5,817 bases of DNA, taken from Caryophanales bacterium UBA7029 (GTDB lineage Bacteria > Bacillota_I > Bacilli_A > RFN20 > CAG-826). The position numbers and the translations under genes are program-made. The notes under the pieces are model-generated. The model worked only from the letters and a program-made list of their open reading frames with translations, did no database searches and was not told the DNA's origin. This document shows positions 1 to 4,474 of this stretch, piece after piece; the stretch's first letter is position 1, and every line of letters begins with the position of its first letter. The stretch spans positions 1 through 5,817 of the forward strand of contig DLBE01000022.1 in NCBI GenBank assembly GCA_002494205.1, given 5' to 3'.

Positions 1-507
1 CCAGAAGTTAAAGATGAAGCATCTCTTCGTGAATACGAAAAGAAAGCAATTCAACAACAAAAAGAAGGCAAAGCTCATAGTGAAGCTTTAGATTCTGTAT
101 TAGATAAGATTGTTTCTCAATCCAAGATTGAAATCGCTGATGAAGTCATCGCCGAAGAAGTCGAAGGCATGAAGAAAAATATGGAACAACAAGTTCAACA
201 AAGAGGCTTAACTTTGGAACAATATTACCAAATCACAGGTCAAAAAGTTGAAGATGTTGAAAAATCAATGAAGCTTGAAGCAGAAAAGAACTTAAAAACA
301 ATTCTTTGCATGGAAGAAATTGCAAAAGTTGAAAAACTTGAAGTTTCAGAAGCTGATGTAGAAAAAGAAATGAAATCAATTGCAGACACCTACAAAATGG
401 ATGTCGCAAAAGTAAAAGAAATTTTAGGCAAAGATTTAGCAAGATTTAAAGCTGAACTTCGTCAAAGAAAAATTCAAGATTTCTTATCAAAAGAAAATAT
501 TGCTTAA
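1..507 (+). CDS. tig: Trigger factor, C-terminal part (5' end outside window)
   Basis: Frame 1 is open from the first base to TAA at 505-507 and gives the last 168 residues of a protein whose family is usually about 430 residues. Trigger factor is the ribosome-associated chaperone and peptidyl-prolyl isomerase that binds nascent chains at the exit tunnel. What is present matches the helical C-terminal chaperone domain: an IEIADEVIAEEVEGM segment, then MEQQVQQRGLTLEQYYQITG, a typical trigger-factor signature, then a charged Lys/Glu-rich helical tail ending in RRK-like FLSKENIA context. The N-terminal ribosome-binding domain and the PPIase domain lie upstream. An ATG at 169 is internal and is not the start. 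The gene directly precedes lon, 26 bases away, with no terminator between them, so the two are probably co-transcribed. The identification rests on motif recall and gene order, and is strong. Confidence 0.93.
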   Translation, partial: PEVKDEASLREYEKKAIQQQKEGKAHSEALDSVLDKIVSQSKIEIADEVIAEEVEGMKKNMEQQVQQRGLTLEQYYQITGQKVEDVEKSMKLEAEKNLKTILCMEEIAKVEKLEVSEADVEKEMKSIADTYKMDVAKVKEILGKDLARFKAELRQRKIQDFLSKENIA

Positions 508-517
508 TTTATTAAGC
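502..517 (+). repeat. Perfect 7-bp inverted repeat across the tig stop codon
   Basis: GCTTAAT (502-508) and ATTAAGC (511-517) are exact reverse complements separated by TT. In RNA this would realistically fold as a 6-bp stem with a 4-nt loop. It contains the tig stop codon and lies just before the lon ribosome binding site (AAGGAGG at 521-527). No U-tract follows, so it is not an intrinsic terminator. It could be a weak processing or translation-modulating hairpin, or chance. Confidence 0.5.
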
Positions 518-533
518 AGAAAGGAGGAAAAAT

Positions 534-2852
534 ATGGCAAAGTTAACTTTACCATTACTCATTACTAAACAATTTACTGTTTTTCCTGAGCAAAGGAATT
601 TACAAGTAGATGCCGGAAGAGATTTTTCCATTAAAGCTATTAATGCTTCTAGGGACAATAACTCATCCCTCCTTTTAGTTGTTACTCAAAAAGACGCTTC
701 AATTGAGGTGCCAACACAAAAAGATATCAATGAAATTGGTACTTTATGTCGTATCACTTCATATTCAAACATGAAGACATACATTAGAGTTCATATTAGC
801 GGAACTCAAAGAGTTAAAATTCATAATTTATCATTTGATCAAGCTGGCTATTTTGTAGCAGACGCTGAAACTATCGAAGATAAAATTGTGGATAATCAAA
901 AAGTTGTCGGACTTTGCAAAGCAATTATTCAAATGGTCATGGATATGCCAAAAGTTAGTAATGTTATTCCATTTAAAACATTGCAAGATATAACATCTAA
1001 AGGTGTTGATCCAACAAAACTTGCTGATATTTTAGCTCCTTATATTCCACTTACTGATGAAGGTAGATCTCGTATTTTATCCGAGCTCGTTTTAGAAAAA
1101 CGTCTTGAACTTACTCTTCAAGCATTACAAGAAGTTAAAAAAGAGGCTGAAGTTGACAAAGAAATTCAAAAAGATGTTTCTGAAGCAACTGAAAAACAAC
1201 AAAGAGATTACATTCTTCGTGAAAAATTACGTGCCATTAAGAAGGAACTTGGAGACGATCCAGATGGTTCTACAGATGAAGAAAACATCAAAAAACGTCT
1301 CGAAGAAAACCCTTATCCAGACCACGTAAAAGCTAAAGTTTTAAGTGAACTCAAACGTTATACAATGATGCCTCAAGCGTCGCTAGAATCATCGCTTATC
1401 ATGAGTTATATTCAAACACTTATGGATGTTCCATGGTACACAGAAACTCAAGATAATGATGACCTTGAAAACGTTAAGAAAATTTTAGATGAAGACCATT
1501 ATGGTCTTACTGACGTTAAAAAACGTATTGTTGAGTACTTAGCAGTCAAGAAAATGACTGGTAATTTAAAAGCCCCAATTTTATGTTTCTATGGTCCTCC
1601 AGGATGTGGAAAGACTTCTTTAGGAAAATCTATCGCAAGAGCCCTTGGAAGAAAATTCTTCAAAGCATCTTTAGGTGGCATTTCTGATGAAGCTGAAATC
1701 CGTGGTCATAGGCGTACTTATGTTGGCTCAATGCCAGGAAGAATTATTTCTGGTATGAAACGCGTTGGAGTTACTAACCCAGTTTTCCTTTTAGATGAAA
1801 TTGATAAACTCGCTTCATCATATAAAGGTGACCCAGCAAGTGCTCTTCTTGAAGTATTAGACCCTGAACAAAATTTTGCCTTCAATGATAATTATCTTGA
1901 AGAACCTTACGATTTAAGTAATGTTTTGTTCATTTGTACCGCAAACTATTTGGAAAACATTCCAGCACCTTTACGTGATAGACTTGAACTTATTGAAGTC
2001 AATTCCTACACTGAACTTGAAAAAGTGAAAATCGCGAAAGGTTTCTTATATAAGAAAGAACTTGTCGCAAACGGTTTAAAGAAAACTCAAATTTCATTCT
2101 CAGAAGAGGCTTATTTACATTTAATTCGTAGTTATACCAGAGAATCTGGTGTTCGTGAACTTGAAAGAAAAATTGCTTCTGTTATGAGAAAAGCGGTAGT
2201 GGAACTTTTGACAAATAAAGACGTTAAGAAAATTGAAGTTACCCCTGAACTTGTTGAGAAATATTTAGGCGCTCCGATTTTTGATAATTCAAAGAAAGAA
2301 GAAAAAGGCCAAGTTGGTGTTGTAACTGGTTTAGCTTACACACAATATGGTGGCGATATTCTTCCAATTGAAGTCAATTATTTCCCTGGTAAGGGAAACC
2401 TCATCTTAACTGGAAAGTTAGGCGAAGTTATGAAAGAATCAGCAACTATTGCATATTCTTATGTAAGAAGTAATGCTGAAAAATACAAAATTGATCCTCA
2501 ATTATTTGAGAAAAATGATATTCATATTCACGTTCCAGAAGGTGCAGTTCCAAAAGACGGACCTAGTGCTGGAGTTGCTATTACAACAGCAATCATTTCT
2601 AGTTACACAAAATCAAAAGTTTCTAATGATGTTGCTATGACTGGTGAAGTAACACTTCGTGGTAATGCCCTACCTATTGGTGGACTACGTGAAAAATCAA
2701 TGGCTGCTCTTCGTAGCGGAATTAAGACAATTATTGTTCCTAAAGAAAACAAAAAAGCTGTTGAAGAACTTCCTTGGGAAGTTAAATCTAATTTAAACAT
2801 TGTCTTCATGAAAAATGTTGATGATGCACTTAAGGTAGCGTTAGTGAAATAA
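534..2852 (+). CDS. lon: ATP-dependent Lon protease
   Basis: This is a complete 772-residue Lon (LonA type), the cytosolic hexameric AAA+ serine protease that degrades misfolded and short-lived regulatory proteins. Domains in order: N-terminal substrate-binding domain, about residues 1-200 (starts LPLLI, contains VFP and LLLVVTQKD); a coiled helical linker, about 200-300, including RDYILREKLRAIKKELGDD; AAA+ ATPase with Walker A GPPGCGKT at 354-361, Walker B VFLLDEID at 417-424, sensor-1 Asn471 in ICTAN and a sensor-2 Arg near 541 (GVRELER); proteolytic domain from about 590 with the Ser678/Lys721 dyad in PKDGPSAGVA and PIGGLREK. These align one residue off the E. coli Ser679/Lys722 pair, so the enzyme looks intact and active. 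The start is fixed by AAGGAGG at 521-527, seven bases upstream of the ATG. The N-terminal tip (LLITKQFTVFP) diverges from the usual LPLRD-type opening. I saw no heat-shock operator in the 26-bp gap from tig. Lon classically degrades YefM-type antitoxins, one of which is encoded 0.7 kb downstream. Confidence 0.98.
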   Translation: MAKLTLPLLITKQFTVFPEQRNLQVDAGRDFSIKAINASRDNNSSLLLVVTQKDASIEVPTQKDINEIGTLCRITSYSNMKTYIRVHISGTQRVKIHNLSFDQAGYFVADAETIEDKIVDNQKVVGLCKAIIQMVMDMPKVSNVIPFKTLQDITSKGVDPTKLADILAPYIPLTDEGRSRILSELVLEKRLELTLQALQEVKKEAEVDKEIQKDVSEATEKQQRDYILREKLRAIKKELGDDPDGSTDEENIKKRLEENPYPDHVKAKVLSELKRYTMMPQASLESSLIMSYIQTLMDVPWYTETQDNDDLENVKKILDEDHYGLTDVKKRIVEYLAVKKMTGNLKAPILCFYGPPGCGKTSLGKSIARALGRKFFKASLGGISDEAEIRGHRRTYVGSMPGRIISGMKRVGVTNPVFLLDEIDKLASSYKGDPASALLEVLDPEQNFAFNDNYLEEPYDLSNVLFICTANYLENIPAPLRDRLELIEVNSYTELEKVKIAKGFLYKKELVANGLKKTQISFSEEAYLHLIRSYTRESGVRELERKIASVMRKAVVELLTNKDVKKIEVTPELVEKYLGAPIFDNSKKEEKGQVGVVTGLAYTQYGGDILPIEVNYFPGKGNLILTGKLGEVMKESATIAYSYVRSNAEKYKIDPQLFEKNDIHIHVPEGAVPKDGPSAGVAITTAIISSYTKSKVSNDVAMTGEVTLRGNALPIGGLREKSMAALRSGIKTIIVPKENKKAVEELPWEVKSNLNIVFMKNVDDALKVALVK

Positions 2853-2853
2853 A

Positions 2854-3426
2854 ATGATTAACTTTAACAAAGCAAAATTCATTAAATCCGCTCCTACATA
2901 TTTACAAAAACCAGAAAAGAATCTCAAAGAGATTGTCTTCGTCGGTAAATCAAATGTTGGTAAGAGCTCTTTAATAAATGCGCTTGTTAAAAATAAATCT
3001 TTAGCGAAAACCAGTTCTAAACCTGGTTACACTAAACTTCTCAATTACTTTGAGATAGATGAAAAATTTTATTTAGTAGATGCTCCTGGATATGGATACA
3101 CTGCAAGCGGAGGAAAATTACTTGATTCCTTCTCTAAAATGATGGAAACATACTTTGATAATCCTTCCCTTGCAGGTGTTGTCTTCATTGTCGATTCTCG
3201 TCACAAATTATCTAAAGATGATGAAGGATTCTACGAATTTATCAAAGATAAAGGTTTACCGTTTATCTTGGTAGCATCAAAATCTGACAAATTAAATCAA
3301 AGCGAGAAAGCCTCGATTAAAAAGCACATCACAAAAGATATTGGTATTGAAGAGTTTGTTCTAGCATCTGTAACTAAAAACATTGGATTAGATGAAATAA
3401 GAACGAAAATTTCACAATTAATCTAA
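2854..3426 (+). CDS. engB: Ribosome biogenesis GTP-binding protein EngB (YsxC/YihA)
   Basis: This is a complete 190-residue TRAFAC-class GTPase, the usual EngB length. The family is essential in many bacteria and acts in late assembly of the large ribosomal subunit. Visible motifs: G1/P-loop GKSNVGKSS at 31-39; G2 with the switch-I Thr in KPGYT at 56-60; G3 DAPGYG at 76-81, the family hallmark; G4 SKSD at 142-145; and a G5-like ASVTKNIG at 171-178. G4 normally reads T/N-K-x-D, so the leading Ser is a mild substitution. The ATG follows the lon TAA after one base. The only purine-rich stretch nearby (AAGG at 2832-2835) is too far upstream to be a good Shine-Dalgarno, so translation probably depends on ribosomes finishing lon. 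Pairing of lon with engB is conserved in Firmicutes. The gene ends ten bases before an intrinsic terminator. Confidence 0.97.
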   Translation: MINFNKAKFIKSAPTYLQKPEKNLKEIVFVGKSNVGKSSLINALVKNKSLAKTSSKPGYTKLLNYFEIDEKFYLVDAPGYGYTASGGKLLDSFSKMMETYFDNPSLAGVVFIVDSRHKLSKDDEGFYEFIKDKGLPFILVASKSDKLNQSEKASIKKHITKDIGIEEFVLASVTKNIGLDEIRTKISQLI

Positions 3427-3435
3427 ATTGTTAAG

Positions 3436-3463
3436 AAATCTTCCAATTACGGAGGATTTTTTT
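3436..3463 (+). terminator. Intrinsic terminator of the tig-lon-engB operon
   Basis: AAATCTTCC (3436-3444) pairs with GGAGGATTT (3451-3459) as a 9-bp stem with one G-U pair and a 6-nt loop (AATTAC). The 3' arm runs into seven consecutive T (3457-3463). It begins ten bases after the engB stop codon. Confidence 0.92.
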
Positions 3464-3464
3464 G

Positions 3465-3493
3465 TTTACAAAATAGTATATGTACGGTATTAT
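3465..3493 (+). promoter_or_regulatory. Sigma-A type promoter of the toxin-antitoxin operon
   Basis: The -35 box TTTACA (3465-3470) and -10 box TATTAT (3488-3493) are separated by an ideal 17-bp spacer. Transcription would start near 3500, giving a leader of only about 15 nt before the antitoxin ATG. The -35 box begins one base after the U-tract of the preceding terminator, which separates this unit from engB. The -10 box lies between and partly inside two operator half-sites (3481-3498). Confidence 0.82.
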
Positions 3494-3498
3494 GTACA
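3481..3498 (+). promoter_or_regulatory. Candidate two-site YefM-YoeB operator
   Basis: TGTACG (3481-3486) and TGTACA (3493-3498) stand exactly 12 bp apart. The second sits in a perfect 8-bp palindrome, ATGTACAT (3492-3499); the first matches the core at five of six positions and lacks extended symmetry. The E. coli yefM-yoeB operator has two palindromes with a TGTACA core at the same 12-bp centre-to-centre spacing, one of them near the -10 region. The arrangement here overlaps the -10 box in the same way. I infer autorepression by the antitoxin and the antitoxin-toxin complex. Confidence 0.75.
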
Positions 3499-3514
3499 TG
3501 CTAGGAGGTTTAAT

Positions 3515-3760
3515 ATGACAACTGTAAACATTACAAATGCTAGACAAGAGTTGTTCAAACTAGCAAATTCGTGTATCAAGTTCAATGACAGAATTAACAT
3601 CTCTACGAAAGATGGAAATTTAATAATGCTCAGTGAACAAGACTATAATAATCTCCTAGAATCTTTGTATTTAGCTAGTATCCCAGGAATGTATGAAAGT
3701 ATTAAAGAAGGTGTTGAGACCCCATCTTCTGAACTTCTTGATGTGGAATGGGAAAAATAA
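3515..3760 (+). CDS. YefM/Phd-family antitoxin
   Basis: The product is an 81-residue protein of the Phd/YefM antitoxin superfamily. The N-terminal half (VNITNARQELFKLAN, then ISTKDGNLIMLSEQDYNNLLES) is the typical dimerising, DNA-binding fold. The C-terminal half (YLASIPGMYESIKEGVETP) is the segment that wraps around and neutralises the toxin and is usually unstructured when free. The start at 3515 is chosen because AGGAGG at 3503-3508 lies six bases upstream and the protein then begins at the conserved VNITNAR block. Reading on from 3428 would add residues encoded by the terminator and promoter and is not credible. The stop codon overlaps the toxin start by 13 bases. Family knowledge: such antitoxins repress their own promoter, with the toxin as co-repressor, and are degraded by Lon or Clp proteases. 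Confidence 0.93.
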   Translation: MTTVNITNARQELFKLANSCIKFNDRINISTKDGNLIMLSEQDYNNLLESLYLASIPGMYESIKEGVETPSSELLDVEWEK

Positions 3761-4008
3761 AATTTTCTAAACAAGCCGCTAAAGATTTTGAAAAAATCAA
3801 ACAATATCCTGCACTAGAAACAAAGGTTATAGCATTATTACAATTGATACGCGAAAATCCGTTCGCAAGTCCCCCGTATTATGAGAAACTATTAGGTTTC
3901 GAAAACGTTTATTCTAGAAGAATAAATATGCATCATAGATTAGTCTATGAAGTTAGAGAAAAGGAAGGTATAATAGCTGTTCTTAGACTTTGGGGTCACT
4001 ACGAATAA
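3748..4008 (+). CDS. YoeB/Txe-family mRNA interferase toxin
   Basis: The product is an 86-residue RelE-superfamily toxin of the YoeB/Txe branch. These toxins bind the ribosomal A site and cut mRNA there, stopping growth when the antitoxin is lost. Visible family features: ENPFASPPYYEKL, then YSRRINMHHRLVYEV, and a C-terminal tail ending in WGHYE. Residues corresponding to E. coli YoeB Glu46, Arg65 and the terminal His83-Tyr84 are Glu46, Arg64 and His84-Tyr85, so the active site looks intact. One extra Glu follows the terminal Tyr, which I recall as usual in this Firmicute subgroup. The ATG lies inside the antitoxin gene, 13 bases overlapping, with no clear Shine-Dalgarno. Toxin translation is therefore probably coupled to antitoxin translation, keeping antitoxin in excess. 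The gene is followed at once by a terminator. Confidence 0.94.
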   Translation: MGKIKFSKQAAKDFEKIKQYPALETKVIALLQLIRENPFASPPYYEKLLGFENVYSRRINMHHRLVYEVREKEGIIAVLRLWGHYE

Positions 4009-4010
4009 TG

Positions 4011-4034
4011 AAAAGCCGCCATAATCGGCTTTTT
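4011..4034 (+). terminator. Intrinsic terminator of the toxin-antitoxin operon
   Basis: AAAAGCCG (4011-4018) pairs with CGGCTTTT (4026-4033) over a 7-nt loop, giving an 8-bp stem whose 3' arm ends in five T (4030-4034). It starts three bases after the toxin stop codon. The symmetric A/T flanks would also allow some termination on the opposite strand. Confidence 0.85.
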
Positions 4035-4037
4035 CAT

Positions 4038-4066
4038 TTAAAAAAGTCTCAATTATGTTATATAAT
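4038..4066 (+). promoter_or_regulatory. Promoter for the tandem-repeat RNA
   Basis: A perfect -10 box TATAAT (4061-4066) is preceded at 17 bp by TTAAAA (4038-4043), a four-of-six match to TTGACA. The predicted start, about 4072-4074, falls on the first base or two of the first 50-nt repeat. That positional fit supports the repeats being the body of a transcript rather than spacer DNA. The -35 region lies right after the toxin terminator. Confidence 0.65.
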
Positions 4067-4073
4067 TAAAAAA

Positions 4074-4173
4074 GAAGAGGAGTGAGGGTAACTCCTGTCT
4101 AAATAAATAAAACCCATATGGATGAAGAGGAGCGAGGGTAGCTCCTGTCTAAATAAATAAAACCCACATAGAA
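4074..4173 (+). repeat. Two tandem 50-bp direct repeats
   Basis: Copy 1 is 4074-4123 and copy 2 is 4124-4173, head to tail with no spacer. The first 43 bases of each unit are identical except at 4083/4133 (T to C) and 4091/4141 (A to G). The last seven bases differ at three positions (4117/4167, 4120/4170, 4123/4173), so the tail is less constrained than the foldable core. Each unit contains AAATAAATAAAACCC. Confidence 0.95.
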
Positions 4174-4175
4174 TT

Positions 4176-4197
4176 AGCTTCAAATAAGAAGCTTTTT
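4176..4197 (+). terminator. Intrinsic terminator after the repeat RNA
   Basis: AGCTTC (4176-4181) pairs perfectly with GAAGCT (4188-4193) over a 6-nt loop (AAATAA), followed by a run of five T (4193-4197). It lies eight bases upstream of the -35 box of the valS promoter, so it separates the repeat RNA from the T-box leader. Because it follows two structured units, it could also serve as the switch of an attenuator, but no alternative pairing stands out. Confidence 0.75.
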
Positions 4198-4204
4198 ATT
4201 TACT

Positions 4205-4232
4205 TTGAAAAGAGCATAGCATTTGCTATAAT
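4205..4232 (+). promoter_or_regulatory. Extended -10 promoter of valS
   Basis: TTGAAA (4205-4210) and TATAAT (4227-4232) are spaced by 16 bp. TGC at 4224-4226 makes an extended -10 element (TGnTATAAT). The predicted start near 4239 coincides with the 5' end of T-box stem I. This is the strongest promoter in the window. Confidence 0.85.
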
Positions 4233-4400
4233 TAGTCAAGCCAAGGACCAAGAGGTTGATTAATAATTTCTAGTAAAGAGAGTGGTGCTAAGCTGTGATA
4301 ACCACCTAGAAACTAATCATTGTCGCTTGCGAGGCAGGATGGGAACATCCCGGTTGTAACGTTAAAACTTAATTAAGTGCTCTAAGTAGAACTTAGAGAA

Positions 4401-4431
4401 TTAAGGTGGTACCACGTTTAAGCGTCCTTAA
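4401..4431 (+). promoter_or_regulatory. T-box antiterminator helix
   Basis: TTAAGG (4401-4406) pairs perfectly with CCTTAA (4426-4431). The 7-nt bulge UGGUACC (4407-4413) binds the uncharged tRNA acceptor end. ACG (4414-4416) then pairs with CGT (4423-4425) over a 6-nt loop. This is the standard T-box antiterminator, and it consumes the 5' arm of the terminator, so the two folds exclude each other. Confidence 0.93.
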
Positions 4432-4446
4432 ATAAGGGCGCTTTTT
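4420..4446 (+). terminator. T-box attenuator terminator before valS
   Basis: GCGTCCTTA (4422-4430) pairs with TAAGGGCGC (4433-4441) with one G-U pair, extended by AA/TT at the base, and is followed by five U (4442-4446). The innermost pair probably opens to leave a 4-nt loop. It forms when tRNA-Val is charged and stops transcription 28 bases before the valS start codon. Confidence 0.94.
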
Positions 4447-4474
4447 ATATGTTTAAGCGCAAGGAGGAAGATCA

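Larger units (their letters stand above)
4073..4197 (+). ncRNA. Candidate small RNA made of two pseudoknot units
   Basis: The predicted transcript is about 125 nt, from the promoter at 4038-4066 to the terminator at 4176-4197, with no credible open reading frame. It holds two 50-nt units. Each can form stem 1 of 6 bp (4078-4083 with 4091-4096; 4128-4133 with 4141-4146) closing a 7-nt GAGGGUA loop. GGGU in that loop can pair with ACCC downstream (4086-4089 with 4112-4115; 4136-4139 with 4162-4165), making an H-type pseudoknot whose long connecting loop is A-rich (15 nt). The two copies differ in the 43-nt core at only two positions, and these are pairing partners: U-A at 4083/4091 becomes C-G at 4133/4141. 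That compensatory change is direct evidence for selection on RNA structure. I do not recognise a known family. It lacks the preQ1-I loop consensus, and its function is unknown. Alternatives are a tandem ligand-binding leader, a regulatory sRNA or an orphan type III antitoxin-like RNA. Confidence 0.62.
4239..4446 (+). promoter_or_regulatory. T-box riboswitch controlling valS (tRNA-Val sensor)
   Basis: T-box leaders bind a specific tRNA and let transcription continue when that tRNA is uncharged. Stem I: TGATTA (4257-4262) with TAATCA (4314-4319); TTTCTAG (4267-4273) with CTAGAAA (4306-4312); an AGAGAG bulge region at 4277-4282; GTGGT (4282-4286) with ACCAC (4301-4305), capped by the distal loop. 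GTC at 4322-4324, at the base of the 3' side, is the likely specifier codon and encodes valine. A hairpin GGATG-GGAA-CATCC (4337-4350) has a GNRA loop, and CTCTAAGT/ACTTAGAG (4380-4398) forms another stem. The T-box consensus is at 4399-4416, with the bulge TGGTACC (4407-4413); its TGGT fits a tRNA ending in ACCA, as expected for an A73 discriminator. Family membership is very clear. The specifier assignment is less certain because the canonical AGUA/GAA S-turn is not evident beside it. Confidence 0.96.

Noticed and set aside
1105..1329. 74-codon + strand ORF inside lon in another frame
   Set aside because: It is fully contained in the intact lon gene and reads as a Lys-rich shadow of the A-rich linker region, with no ribosome binding site.
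2854..3426. Loss of function in EngB from the SKSD G4 motif
   Set aside because: Ser for Thr/Asn is a conservative change at this position. All other G motifs are intact, so the protein is probably functional.
3428..3514. Upstream extension of the antitoxin reading frame from a TTG at 3428
   Set aside because: These codons run through the engB terminator, the promoter and the ribosome binding site. The ATG at 3515 has AGGAGG at ideal spacing and starts at the conserved VNITNAR block.
4118..4141. Tiny ORF starting at ATG 4118 in the repeat region
   Set aside because: It reaches a stop after seven codons and has no convincing ribosome binding site. The substitution pattern favours RNA structure over coding.
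4074..4173. CRISPR array or preQ1-I riboswitch as an explanation of the tandem repeats
   Set aside because: The copies abut with no spacers and there are no cas genes, so it is not CRISPR. The 7-nt GAGGGUA loop and the 15-nt linker do not match the preQ1-I loop and short A-rich tail, although the topology is similar.
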